Shown here: positions 43,081 to 55,415 of the stretch, one piece after another
Layout: each line of letters opens with the position of its first letter
Numbering within the stretch: position 1 is the first letter of the stretch
Assembly (NCBI GenBank): GCA_036172665.1
Contig: CM069870.1
Span: forward strand, 41,126,001 to 41,190,000
Source: Prosopocoilus inquinatus
Lineage: Eukaryota; Arthropoda; Insecta; Coleoptera; Lucanidae
Length of the DNA: 64,000 nt
Reading direction: 5' to 3'
Position numbers and translations under genes: made by a program
Notes under the pieces: generated by a model
Told to the model about the DNA's origin: nothing
What the model saw: the letters and a program-made list of their open reading frames with translations, nothing else
Databases searched by the model: none

Positions 43081-44960
43081 AATAAGTTTAACAACCCCCG
43101 AACACCTGAATAATTAATTGCGATATTTTCGTCAATAAATATATATAATATCTTATCATAAATGTTTTAAACCTCTGTCCTCGATACATATCAATAAAGA
43201 AATCGTATTGAAATTCGATACACAATTTCCCGTGTTATAAACTTCACGTAAAATTTCGTCATTCTGAGGGGCTGTTTCGATTTCTTGTGGAGTGATTTGT
43301 TGCCAGTTGCCGTATTGCCACAGTAAAGATGGAGTTAACATTTAGTTCAATGTCTTCATTGTTCCATTTCAGTGAGTGTGCGCGAAGGACGACACACTGC
43401 TTTTATGAAACCATCCGGAAATTTGGGTGTGTTTGTTCCAATTCCAGGTTGCAAAACATCTGCAGCCATGATGATTGGCAGTCTCAGATCGCAATGCGTT
43501 AAAAGTAATTTTGATTGGAGTATTTTCTTTTTCTAAACTTTCCTGGCATTTTGAAGACCGTTAAAATGTTGCGTTTTTTTCTTAAAAGTTCACCCGGAAG
43601 TGAGCGAATGTTACGCATTTTATCAACCTAGGTACCGTAGTATTTGATAATTCCTAAAAATTAACCATTCCTTTTTTTTTATTCTGGGGTTATATTCTCG
43701 AGTTCGCTCGAATAAAGTCGCATGCGAACGTTTTCGAAGGGTAGGATTCGCATGATAAAGGCGAAAACGTAAAAGTGGTATTCTTAAGCACCACTCGATA
43801 GGGAATCTAATTGACTTTGTATGCAACAAATGACATTTAGTTAAAAGCTCGCAATTGGTTTGGCGCATAAATTGTGCAACACACACGATTGTCCGAAAAG
43901 CAGATGTCCAGTAGATTTGTATTAAAAATTTGAGCATTTCAAGATTTCACAAGTCTAAAAAGTTTAATACAAAAGCATAAATGAAAAAAAAAAAATAGGA
44001 GTAGTAAGAAAAATAATCGTATTTCTATGTTTCAGAAAAAAAGTTTTAGCATAACTTCTATAGAAATATATCAATTATTAAGTAGTCTATTCGTAGAGCA
44101 GTTAATTCCTACAAATTGTTAAATTAATACATTTTTTCAATTTTGATATCAATGTTCTTACTTTTTATACGCACCAATTCAATTCAATAATATTATATCC
44201 TAAATCTTTTGAAACGTGAAGTAAATTGATAAATTGCCTACCAGATAATTTTAAGTTTCTCGTTCCTTGATTTTTTTGTGGAGTTATTGCGCTGCTATTT
44301 CATTTTCTTCAAGAATTGCGACACAGGCTAGCATAACGATTTCATTAAAATTCATCTTAAGTGATATTTAACACACTTGAAATAAAATGTAAATAATAAA
44401 TTAAAGGGAGATTGAAGAGGGATGAGATTTAACAAGACCGGCGTTGACTAAATTGTCATGCGAATTTATGTTTACGAGCGATAACTTGCGCTCGTATCAA
44501 TACGAGTGACGATCACACGTATATTTTCTAATGCGACTTTCCAGAATAGCGTTTTTAGTTTTCGAGAGAAAGTGACATCATTTTCGCATGCGCTTTATTG
44601 GAGGGAACTCAAGAATAAGGCCCCTGGTATTCGAACAATGACTGCTATATTTTCAAAAAAATCCAGTTGACGACTATTCTTTTCTATGACACGAATATTT
44701 TGCTGACTATAAAAATTTAAATTTGTATTGTTAAATTCGCAGCAAAACTGCACGAAGATTTTCTTAATGCTGTTGTTTATTTGGCCGCTACACTAAAGAA
44801 TTACAAATTTATAACTTGCCTTAAAACAGTGTGCTATTCTTACCGCGATTTATGTTACGTATGATTCCCAAACAGAAATGCACTTTCTGATAATATTAAA
44901 AAATAAATAACTGGCCTAATTAAACAGCGAGATATAGTTATTAATTAGCGGAGCGCATAT
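43081..44960. other. AT-rich sequence without recognised genes
   Basis: Open frames at 43156-43341 and 43623-43937 (both minus) have no domain signature. Nothing else seen. Confidence 0.4.
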
Positions 44961-44964
44961 GTCT

Positions 44965-45285
44965 TCACTCTCCGACGACAAAATGCTTGCTAGCCAATAC
45001 CCTGAGATTCGACGAGCACACCCCGAAATATGACCTTCGCATGAGATCGAGTAGGCCTGTAGTCCGGTGTTGATATTGGTGCAGTTCGAGAACATTGTTT
45101 AACTCCATAAAATAGTTCATAGTGATCCTTATCGAATCACTTGCTTTCTTCACAAGGTAAATTGGTGTTGACAATTTGAAAAAAAAAAATACTTTTTTTT
45201 GTAGCGCTAAAGCGAGTAAGTTCTTCTTCTATAGCCTTCTGATCTGCATAAGAAACTGTACGTTTTGGACAGAACATTTATTCTG
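44965..45285 (-). pseudogene. Ty3/Gypsy-type reverse transcriptase N-terminal fragment
   Basis: On the minus strand, after frame breaks: CPKRTVSYADQKAIEEELTR (about 45280-45215), then STPIYLVKKASDSIRIT and LNNVLELHQYQH (45174-45070). This matches the start of the Gypsy RT domain (PxPYAxxxxVExELxRL; SPIVxVKKxDGSIRICxDYxxLN; DxYPLP). Later RT motifs, including the catalytic YxDD, are not visible, so only a scrap of the pol region remains. Confidence 0.7.
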
Positions 45286-48200
45286 CTGCTATTATAGGTT
45301 TCAAATGTGCTTGAAGTAAATAGGTTGCTTACTACCCCAATCCAGGAGTGATAACATTCAAGAAAATAAATAAATAAAAAGTATGATTTATGATAAAACA
45401 ACGAGAGAGAGAAATGAGTTTCAAGAAAACGAAGAAATTTACTACCAAGAAAAACCAGGTGCAGTATGGCAAAAAGGTAACAATATCATTATTATTTCCA
45501 CACAGATCGTACGCAAGTCAGCCGGAAAAGGAAAGGATACTTAGAAGGAACAAGCATTTTATAAAAACATTATTATTATGTTTTTCATACATAATAAGTA
45601 CGTTTTATATTACGTACAGCTAATTACGTTGCTTAATGTAAGTACATACCTTTAATAAACTTAAATATCTTATTTTGCTTTTCTTTAAACATGTTTGCGG
45701 TGACATTTATAAATAAAATAAGCGTAAACTTAGGTAGACATAAGGTCATCTAAACCTAACGCTATATGTTTTATTCAATAAACTAGTTTTAGTAATTGCT
45801 AAAAAGGAATTTTCTATAAAAAACAAACTAATTTAAAGAACCCGCTATTACCTGACGTTTGCCTGACGAAAACAGAGGCGCTAATAGACTTTTGTTGCCA
45901 GCGTTTAATACGGGAATTACTTTTTTCATGATTAATTGTTCTGTGGCAATAACTATTGCATTAGGTCAGGAAGAAGTGTTAAGAAACCTGACAGATATTG
46001 TAGTTAATTTTAAGTTATAATTTAGTTTAATTTATAATTTATAATTAATATTTGTTTATCGCATTTATTAAAAAATGGAGATGTAATATACTGAATGTAT
46101 ATTTAAAGGTTGTTTTTGTAATTGATAATTGAATAAATCAGCAAGGCTAATAGTTATATGCAAATGAATATTGAGTTTGTGAGTATGAAAAATGTTTTTA
46201 TTTTGTTATTTATATGAATTCCTGAAAATAACACACACATTTTCAATTCTATTGAGCACATAGGTATTTGCATATATGTAGGAATAGTCCGTATAATGTG
46301 TATTACAACCCTGTTTTATACTTGAAGCATATTTAGACCTTTAAAAGTGTTTCCAAATTATTTTTAATAATTATTTTCAATTTTTATTCATTGCAGAGCA
46401 TGAATCTAATATTTGTATTGTATACTTGTGTACTACAGATGTCCCAGCAGAGGGAATCGGATAAATGGAACGAATTCTTCCTAAGTATTAGAGCAATTAT
46501 AAATTACTTTAAAAATTAAAAAATTCTATGTAGGTCAGGAGTTATAGGAGAAATGTAAACATGCTTTTAGATTATTTTCTTGACTATCAGTTCTCAAGTT
46601 TTCACTCCAAACTTTAGTTGCTCATTCTCGAGTAAGACACTGGAGTATTTGAATGTGCTCTTTCCCTTTGTTTACAATGATATATACAGGTAATATTTAC
46701 ATATTTTAATTAACAAAAAATAAAATTTATTTACTCTCCTTTTTTAAGTGTGGAAATAGGGATCTACGATTTACAAAATTTTAAGAAATTTCAGTTTCTA
46801 GTAATCAATTACGCATTTTACTGCAATTAATATAAGATAAGAGAAGTCTTCTATTGCAATAAATATACATATTGCTATGTTATTGTTATTTTTCGTACAC
46901 AATTTTTGTTTATAATAACACATATAAATTTTTGTTAACATGAAACTCTTATAGGTCCAGGGTCGTGACCTTTTTTCTTGTTGTTTATAATAATATTTTG
47001 GGTGAATGAAATTCAGAACAATTTAAAATCGTTTATTTTCTTCTATGGGTTTATTTAACAAATTTTTGATTTTGCTACAATAAATGAAATGTATTTCTTT
47101 ATTTTAAACGGGTTATAACAAACTAAGTTCCTGCAATGGAGTTATTAATTGTTTGATATTTATTTTTGCGATACTGATACGCTAGCTTTCCTTTAAGTAT
47201 TTATTACTCGTCGTGACATTAAACGTTGAATTTATTTGAACAATCCTTTATTAAAATTGATATGTGATTTAAACAGTCCCCGATGTTATGTTAATAATTT
47301 TCTTCATCTTACGGCTTTTGTCCCATCTGCACTTTATTATTAATGTACACGCACGCAGTCGTTCATAAATTTATTTCAATGATAACTTCGACACTGTACT
47401 TTCGTTTTTGATAAACTTTTTCGAAAACACCTGGCGCAGATGCTTGCTGGTATTTTTGTGACTTTTTTGAAAATCGTTCCATCCCCTTATATAGATCATG
47501 CAAGAAAAACACCTCCCTCTCGTTTTCTGAATATCCTTAGAGCGCGTCATTCCCAATTTCTAGTAAACATTTTTTTGTTAAATGAGTTTTATTGGTTTTC
47601 ACAAAAAACTACTTCCGTATTACTTTATTCCTAAATAAATTCTCTTTACGGATATCAAACAATAATCTCTGTACATATTTTGTTTTGTTGCCACGAATGT
47701 GTTTCTTGTTGTCGTGATGCTGGAAGACTTCTTGGCCGAAGATGACCATTTTGGCTTACGATGGGTTCACCTTTTGCTAGGCTTAAGAGATACATTCATA
47801 TCAGCTGTCCTTTGTTACATCGTAGAAGCTTCAAGACTGATTTTAGGTTGCGGTTCAATGTGTTTTGTCGTAACCTATATCATTTAATTCATGGAACAAA
47901 ATTTGTGTTTTACTGTAAGCATTACTTGAGACGAAATACCTTAGAATTACCATTCTCCTTTGATACACGAAATGTATACTGACTTTAAACAAAATTCTGA
48001 TGCGAAATTATATTAATACATACCAAAAATATAGGTAAAACTTATTTAACATAATCAAAATTAACCCTTCAACTAAAATAACATAGCAATATGTGTTTAT
48101 TCTTTCTAGACCGGCTTCGCTTAAGGTATATCAGTAGAATTACGACAACTTTTAAGATAAAGAAAACAACTTCCGATAACATAAGATGCAGAATAATGTA

Positions 48201-49658
48201 GGCATTCGAAGAAATTACTCCACAAACGCGTAATAAATTTGATAGAGCTTTCCATAAGTGAATTAATTTATGTATTAATGAGAGTGGAGATCTTTTTGAG
48301 CATTTGTTCTGGAAAATTCTTACAAACAATTAACATTTTTGTTCCCAATTAACATTTTTGTTCCTGTTATGCATTTAACTATTTTGTTTGTTTGTAATAA
48401 TTTCTTTCCTCTGTTATTAATATGTAGTTATGTAATTTCATATTACAGAAAACAAAACATTAAACATTCAAGGCAAACGTCATGTCACCGAAGTTCTAAG
48501 ATTGTAAATTTCTCAAAAACTATTAATAGTAGATATCGATAACCCTACATTAGTGAAAAGGAAATTTAATTTTACATCTAATGGATGGAAAAAAATATAG
48601 GGTTCCATTAAAAAAGAATTAATATTACCCATTTTAGTGAGCCCTTATTATTAAACACATTTCTTGTAGAAATGAATAGCAAAATCTCATTTGCCCATCT
48701 ACAATCTTTTCTGAATTATTTAAGATGGCGTAAAGCACTGCTACTGCGTACTTTTTACTTTAGCATCGATTTGATCAAAAACGATTCATTTTAGACACAA
48801 CAAATGTTTCACAACCTGACGAGGAATTCAAAAATGTAATAAAATATGGGTCATTCTATTTAAAATATCGAAGTAGGCACTTATTTCCAGTATAACCGGA
48901 AGTCATCAAAAAAATTATTTTTAATGAAATGATTATTATTGACTCATGAGAATTGCGTTTTTAATTGCATTGAGATTAAAACATAAATACAATTGTTAAT
49001 TTGCGTCACCGCAATGAATCTCAGATGAAACATTTTATAATCACAACAAATCCCCTCAGCCCTCTGAAACACGCGTCATAAATATCTTTTCGGTAGATGA
49101 CCGAATGCGTGATCACTTTTCGATCCAAGATACAATGCGCGATGCTTATACATAAGTGGAAATAACACGCGCTTTATACCACAACAGAATAAACTATTCA
49201 TAAACCATTCATAAACTAATGTTTGGAGTTATAACTAGGTAGAGAAAATAAGGCAGTGTCATCGTTATGAGCAGAAATCGGCGGCGCTTATTTTTATATT
49301 ACAATATCAGCGGCGAACAATTATCTTTTCGAAATAGTTAAATTCCCAAAATTGTTATTTCTCAAGACTTTTGAAGTTTCAATGAGATTTTTTTTACGTG
49401 TTAATTTCAACTTATACAACAATTTCAAGATCAGGAAACCACTTGGTGTTTTTAAATTCCGTAATAAGTGAATTCTCAGTATTCTCAAAATTTCACATAT
49501 TAAAACTTAATTTCATAAATGTGAAAACTTCAAATATTTCTAACTGGAAAAATTAAAAAAGATTAACATAATAAACAGAAGTAGTACTTTTGCATTTATT
49601 CGTTTTTGTTGTAAGGTACCTTTTGGGAAAAATGTCGAAGGTAATTAATACTAAGTAC
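45286..49658. other. 4.4 kb AT-rich sequence, nearly featureless
   Basis: Short open frames (45390-45623, 47371-47556, 47440-47634, 47699-47887, 48069-48329) are unrecognised. A family R-like fragment with ATTCTATTTAAAATATCG and TCCAGTATAACCGGAAGTC lies at about 48860-48905. Confidence 0.4.
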
Positions 49659-49825
49659 AAAGTTTTTTTAATCTCAAACCGGACAGAAAAATGAAGGGAA
49701 ACACACTCAACGTTTCGCTATAGATTTATAGCTTCGTCAGGAGCTATAAATCTATAGCGAAACGTTGAGTGTGTTTCCCTTCATTTTTCTGTCCGGTTTG
49801 AGATTAAAAAAACTTTGTACTTACT
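49659..49825. mobile_element. Penelope-like terminal hairpin with back-to-back hammerhead regions
   Basis: AGTACAAAGTTTTTTTAATCT, CAAACCGGACAG, ACACTCAACGTTTCGC and TATAGATTTATAGC run to CGTCAGG at 49741 and are then mirrored exactly back to CTTTGTACTTACT. The minus arm keeps CTGACGA; the plus arm begins inside stem II. The near-perfect match implies a recent head-to-head event. Confidence 0.8.
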
Positions 49826-49942
49826 ATTTTCATCGGACAAGAACAAACTTCAATTAAGGTAATTAATACGTCTTTAAACGATTTCTAAAAACTAAATCAC
49901 TTTCATAGTGAGTATTATTATATTTTTAAATTAAGTTGATTC

Positions 49943-49990
49943 TTGTCCTGACGAAGCTATAAATCTATAGCGAAACGTCGAGTATGTTCC
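49943..49990 (+). ncRNA. Penelope-type hammerhead ribozyme
   Basis: CTGACGA (49948-49954), an extra A, stem II GCTATA/TATAGC with loop AATC, GAAA (49972-49975), stem III ACGT (49975-49978), C as H17. Stem I pairing is weak (GTC..GAG plus mismatches). It is followed by TTTCTGTCCGG and AAAAACTTTGTAC as in other Penelope termini. Confidence 0.65.
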
Positions 49991-50181
49991 CATCATATTT
50001 CTGTCCGGTTCAAGATAAAAAAAACTTTGTACTTTTTATATTATTATTAATACACTCCTCAACATTTGAACTGATACACTTATATAACATGCGCTGAAAG
50101 TAAACAATTCATTTTAGGCGTTTGGTATGATTTCCTGCATGATCAGGGCTGTGTTTCGGAATACAAACAAATGCCTATCGA

Positions 50182-50472
50182 ATGTACTTGCGATTTAATT
50201 GTTGTTTGTTGTTATTATCTATCGTAAGTGCAGTTACTGAGCTCGCGGACGCCTATAAAGTGCCTTTTTTTAAATTTCTTCTCGTGGTTGGCCAGCCTTA
50301 CTTGAAATTGACATTCATGATAACCTCGGTTTTTTGTAAGGAAATGCAAAGTTCAGTAAAGTTTTTTTTTAAACAAATATCATTCAGAATTCCACTTCTT
50401 GGAGTTTTTGTACAAACATTTTTTTTTTCAATATTTTGTAACATCGGTTTACTTTTGGTTGATCAGTTGTGA
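50182..50472 (+). CDS. Unrecognised 96-codon open frame with signal-peptide-like start
   Basis: Codons 1-20 (MYLRFNCCLLLLSIVSAVTE) look like a secretion signal, then LADAYKVPFFKF and a second hydrophobic stretch FVQTFFFSIFCNIGLLLV. The layout loosely recalls the N-terminal exon of an insect ionotropic receptor, but I see no ligand-binding or channel domain downstream, so I do not assign a function. It may be a decayed exon or a chance frame. Confidence 0.25.
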   Translation: MYLRFNCCLLLLSIVSAVTELADAYKVPFFKFLLVVGQPYLKLTFMITSVFCKEMQSSVKFFFKQISFRIPLLGVFVQTFFFSIFCNIGLLLVDQL

Positions 50473-50630
50473 TCATACTTCGCATATGATATTAATTGTA
50501 CTTTAATATTCTGAACAATATTTTCCTTTGCCGTTTTGCTGTGAAATTTACAAGAGAGTCAATAATTGCAACTATTTACTTTTACTTGCTATTTTGCTAT
50601 TTCTGAAAAACGATTCAACACAGTGTATAT

Positions 50631-50830
50631 ACAAGATGATTCACGGGACCCGTTTGTTAGAAGTTTACGGACTTCCCCTTTGAATTTCGATTTCATATTT
50701 TCCAGTTATGTTAGCGATAATGATCTATTGAAATATGATATTTTCAATTTTGGGCATTTCCGCTTATTCCAGACGTTGCTGTCAATTTTCTTATTTTAAA
50801 TGGAAAGCCGAATTTTTTATTGCTTTTTTG
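50631..50830 (+). mobile_element. Family R left-end fragment, diverged
   Basis: AGAAGTTTACGGACTTCCCC, TTTGAATTTCGATTTCATAT and TTTTCTTATTTTAAATGGAA align with 54100-54260. The terminus is worn. Confidence 0.6.
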
Positions 50831-52157
50831 AATTCCTTATGTATGTGGAAAGAGTAAAATTATTAAGAAAGTTGAACCTAAGTATGTATTTACATCTGTA
50901 GTTTACACTCCTTGAATCTAACTTTATGCAATCTAAAACAAAGGTGGAGAAATCATTCAAAGATCGTGTAGAAAATCAAACAATGGTTTTAGAGCACTTT
51001 CTCTTCTACTCACACCCTGCAGCTAAATAATGTGTGCTGATGAAACTTTGAAGAATCTTGAAGCTTCAATCGGAACATCGGCTGTTACAATTAAAATTTC
51101 CTCACTAAAAGTTATGGTATTATTTCTTTTTTAATTTAGGTTGCAGAATTCAAATTTTGAAGAAAACTCAAAATAAATCAAAAATTGTCCAATTAGAAGA
51201 TAAGGAAATGTATTATCATTTTTATTATTTTTACGTGTACATAAAATCGTAATGAAAAATGTACCATACCGTTTAAGGTAAGCGAGTTGAGAGCGACTTC
51301 CGGTATAACTGGTAATACCTAGAAGTGGGTTTTATTTCAATTAAATAGTTTTGTCTGAACTCATGAATTTCAGTTTGCAAAAATAATCCTGTATACACTT
51401 ATTATACATACACCACTATTTTCCACAAGTAAGCAGCTTTTTATAGAAGGATAAAAACTAGGTGTGGGGGCGGGGGGCGTGGCCCTTCCACGTACTAATT
51501 TTTCAAAAAAATATTTAAGCTATCTTTAAAATGTTTTAATCAACTTAATCTACATATTTATAAGGATTTTTAATATCTTTTGTCGTTTTAGAGATATTTA
51601 ACAATCAGGGCTTTTCTGTATCATTGATATGCATATTAATTGATATGGTCTTCAATAACTGAAGAAAACTCAATGCGATTTCATAAAATTCAAGTGGCAT
51701 TGCCGACCGCCAACTGAAGAAAGATGAATATTAACTTGATGTCACACTTGATACATTGCAAGTTTTTACAAAACTGTTTACAGAATACCGATTTTGCAAG
51801 GTCACTTAATACGTAGCTATATTTGAGATGTATCAAGTCCACATCACTGCTACAGAATAGACCTCAATATATGAAAATCGTGCGTATCTTTGGAGGGGGG
51901 TGAGACTCAAAAACGGGCGATTGGACAGTTAAAAAAATATGCATTGTTTTTTATGTTACGGTAATCTACAAAGTTTCAATGAAATCTGAATTTCCGGGTT
52001 CCCAGTGTTCCCTTATAAGTTTAATACAAGGCTGCGTATTACTTCGATAGGAAAGAAAAATTAAGGAAAAAATACATTGAAATTCCTACGGTGCGCAGTC
52101 AAAGTGGACACCAGTTACAATATTTTTGATGTAGACCGAATTTAGTTAATTTTACTA
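50831..52157. other. Intergenic, no recognised gene
   Basis: A further weak family R scrap (CGACTTCCGGTATAACTGG) is at about 51297, and GGGGGCGGGGGGCGTGGCCC at about 51466. Otherwise nothing seen. Confidence 0.4.
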
Positions 52158-52159
52158 TA

Positions 52160-52547
52160 CTGGGTGTCTCATAACCTACGAAGGAGATTAAAAGGGTAGC
52201 TAGGGGAGATCAAATTAGAGCTTTTTTCTTAATAAATTTTTGGTAAAAAATAAATAACTAAAAAGTTACAAGAGTTTAAAGTGAAATTAGTTAACAAGCA
52301 AAAGTTACTCTCTGTAGTAATATTTATGCTCTAAATTCAAATTTGAGGTATTTGTGAGTTAATTGAACACTGATTTACAATAAACAACTATTTAAAAAAA
52401 TGTAGTCACGTTAAAGTTACGGCTATTCCGCTTTTTCTTTTAATGCCCAAAAACAGGTTTTGGTCAAAAGTGAATTAAGAAAAAAGTTTTATTTTGATGT
52501 CCTACAGCTGCCCTTTCAATCTCCTCCGTACGTTGTGAGACACCCAG
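52160..52547 (+). mobile_element. Complete 388-bp MITE with TA duplication
   Basis: It starts CTGGGTGTCTCATAACCTAC and ends GTACGTTGTGAGACACCCAG, with TA on each side (52158-52159, 52548-52549). TIRs extend about 70 bp. Partial copies at 23497-23983 and 28886-29337. A TA target suggests a Tc1/mariner-type source. Confidence 0.85.
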
Positions 52548-52809
52548 TATAAAAGAAAAATGTATGCATTGTCAAACCTATCGAATCTTAATTATATTAA
52601 TTATTTACAAATGCTAGCGTCTGAAGATGAGATCACACATCTGTGGACAAGGGGCGGCGGCGCTAGTGCAGTAAGTGTTAATGCTTTAAAATGTTTTGGA
52701 AAATTAGTAAATATTTTTACACACAGCAAACATAATTTGTAAAACTAAATTATACAGAAATGATCTTTTCTTATAATTCTTTGACATAAATAATACTCCT
52801 AACAGTTTT

Positions 52810-52960
52810 TAAAATTTCAAACGGACTATTGCTATTGCTATCAAGTAATAGCGAAACGTAGTGTTCCTTCTGATTTTACTGTCTCCGTTTAAAGATTAAA
52901 AACTATTTTCTCATATATGTATTTCGTCGGACAAGAGTCGACTTCAATTAAATGAATATT
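52810..52960 (+). mobile_element. Decayed Penelope-like terminal region
   Basis: GCTATCAAGTAATAGCGAAACG keeps a stem II hairpin and GAAACG. GTGTTCC, CTGTCTCCG, TTAAAGATTAAAAACT and TTCGTCGGACAAGAGT follow in the order seen at 49760-49860. The CTGANGA core is lost. Confidence 0.6.
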
Positions 52961-53686
52961 TTTAACTGTCAATACCGGCTAAGATGACTTTACTCAAAGC
53001 TTTGGAACTTTACACTTTTATGAAAGTCGAAGCAGAATTTTCAATTTTTCTAAGCTGACAATCGAAGTTTATTATTTCTCATATCATTTCTTGGGTTTCT
53101 AGGACAAGCAACAACTTTTGTAAAGAATGACTCCATTTCTAAAACACATTTTTTTATAATGAAAGCATTTATGGACATAGTGTATAATACGATCCAAACG
53201 CGAAATGCATTAATAACTGGCGGTTTACTGTTTATAGCATTAATAATACACTGATATTTACTGTTTTGGCAGATCAATATTAAGAGAATTATAGATCTCG
53301 TGATCAACTACTCAAAAGTCACCAATACTGCCTTCAAAGGCCGGAAGCCTGAAACACGCGATTCTTGTAAATGAGAGGTGTAACTTCATGATTCAATAAG
53401 AGCCAACAGTTGAATTGAATTGAACGATACTCAAGTAGTACATATGTATATTGCTTCTTAAAGCTAAATTACTCTATTATTACTATTTATTTGGAGCGTT
53501 ATGTACTTTTTTGATTTATTAAAATTTTTAATAAAGTAAAAATACTTACACAACAATTTATTTTTAAGAACAAGCTGTAGAAGGATTTACAGTAATAAAA
53601 CATTTACATCACTACATTTACAAATATTGCTTTTGCACATACCCTCTATAAGTAAAATGGTGTTCGTGGTAGATTTTCACATTTAC
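52961..53686. other. AT-rich spacer
   Basis: The open frame 53050-53307 (minus) is not recognised. Confidence 0.4.
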
Positions 53687-53698
53687 ATAAATGTTATA

Positions 53699-53822
53699 GA
53701 TAAAACAGCGATATCCTACCATCGCTTTTTGACCTGACATTGCAGTAGGATAACAAATTGAAGCGGATTTGCTATTTAATAAGCTACCCCATGCAAGGCG
53801 GCCATGCTTGCAACAAAATTTT
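53699..53822 (+). mobile_element. 124-bp derivative of the hammerhead retroelement
   Basis: It starts GATAAAACAGCGATATCC, runs as the inverted segment to CGGCCATGCTTG, then jumps to the right end CAACAAAATTTT. ATAAATGTTATA flanks it exactly (53687-53698, 53823-53834). The ribozyme is deleted. Confidence 0.88.
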
Positions 53823-54751
53823 ATAAATGTTATATTTGCTTCTTAAGAGTGTATAATAAGTTCTTTAAAAACAGTATTATGGTTTTATTATCGTTTTATA
53901 ATGTGGTTTATACACCTTAAAATAATAAATATACTTACTGATTTGTCTGTAATAGGAAATAATATTAATTGTTAAATACCGTTAGAAAGAGTTTTTATAA
54001 ATGATGTATAGTTTTATATAACAATTATCGAACTAAAATGTTAAACGGAAGTAATGTAGAATTATGATTGTTCTAATAAACAATACAGGGAGATTCAGGC
54101 AACCCTTTCATTAAAAGTTTACGGACTTCTTTGAATTTCTGTTTCATATTTTGCAGTTATAAGTTAACGATATGAATCTATCAAAATATAATATTTTCAA
54201 ATTTCGGACACTTCCGCTTATACCGGAAGTTACTGTCAACTTTCTTATTTTAAATAGAATACCCCAATTTTTAATACATCTTTGAAATCTTCATAAGATT
54301 CTAAAAACATTTTATGCAACATGTGATACAAGAAAAATTAGCCGTTTTAGAGACATTTCCATTTTTTGAAAAAAGTTCAAAGTTGCAGTACCTTGTTTAT
54401 GATGCTGCTATCTTTGTGTAACAAAAGCCATAATTTCAATTTTTGGCCTGTAGTAGGCTATGGTCATAAGCTTTTATGTCATACCTAATTTTACACAAAA
54501 TCGTTTACAGGCTAGTTGAAAAGTAACTTCTATTCGAACTAACTGTCAACTGTCGAAAAGTCATGTTTTTTAAATGGAACACCTAGTATATTTTTATACC
54601 ATGTGACTCAGGATTAAATGTTCTTTCGTCCTGTATTAGCATTCCCTATACCTATCTCTTATAGTTCACTCGTTATTGATGATTTCTTTTTAATACGTAA
54701 TTTTTTTCAAAAAAATTTTGTGCAAATCGTTTTTGATTGCAGTGAAAACCT

Positions 54752-54814
54752 CGAGCAGCCTCTGTACAGCTGTTTCAGCCCTGCTTGGGGCTTCTTCAGC
54801 AGAGACGTAGCTTG
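54752..54814 (-). ncRNA. Type I hammerhead ribozyme in the left arm of R
   Basis: Minus strand: GTCTCTG then CTGAAGA, AGCCCC..GGGCT, GAAA, ACAGCTGT, A, CAGAGGC. Stem I inner helix GTCTCTG/CAGAGGC pairs along 7 positions. The outer CGAG has become CAAG. Confidence 0.78.
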
Positions 54815-55142
54815 ACATTCCCACTGCAAACAAAAATTGTTGGTTATAATATTGACTCTAAGTTGTCCTCGGCTCTTATTTATTACTTTCTACTGTAACT
54901 AAGTAATAACGCATTTTCCTCGATATAACAACTTTTTTTTATTAACTTCTTGAATTGTCGATTTTTTTATCATCAAATACATTTAATATGTCTGTGTTTG
55001 ATTACTCATTTTTTTTGGTTCTTCGTAGCGATTAAATTGTTTTTTTTAATTCTTACCAGACAGATGAATTTCAAAAATTATAATTTTCTAGTTTTCATAG
55101 CCCATTATTTAAAAATAATACCGTAAAATGGAAAAAAATTAC

Positions 55143-55415
55143 AGATAAAATACCGACATCTTACTATCGCATTTTGACCTGACATTGCAGTAGGGTAGAC
55201 AAATTGAAGCGGGATTTGCTCCTAATAAGTCCCCACGCAAGGCGGCCATGCTTGCTGTCAAAGTATAATGAATAAATTGGACAAGTCGTTTTGTTTACAG
55301 TGGGAATGTCGAGCTACGTCTCTGCTGAAGATGCCCCAAGCAGGGCTGAAACAGCTGTACAGAGGCTGCTCGAGGTCTTCACTGCAATCAAAAACGATTT
55401 GCACAAAAAATTTTT
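55143..55415 (+). mobile_element. Hammerhead retroelement inserted in R
   Basis: Inverted left segment from AGATAAAATACCGACATC to about 55272, forward segment to GCACAAAAAATTTTT. GAAAAAAATTAC flanks it exactly (55131-55142, 55416-55427). Confidence 0.87.
55310..55372 (+). ncRNA. Type I hammerhead ribozyme, one stem II mismatch
   Basis: GTCTCTG, CTGAAGA (55325-55331), TGCCC/GGGCT stem II (first pair T-T), GAAA, ACAGCTGT, A, CAGAGGC. Stem I is strong. Confidence 0.75.

Noticed and set aside
50182..50472. First exon of a chemosensory ionotropic receptor
   Set aside because: Only a signal-like start and loose resemblance; no downstream receptor exons and no convincing splice donor. Kept as an unassigned frame.
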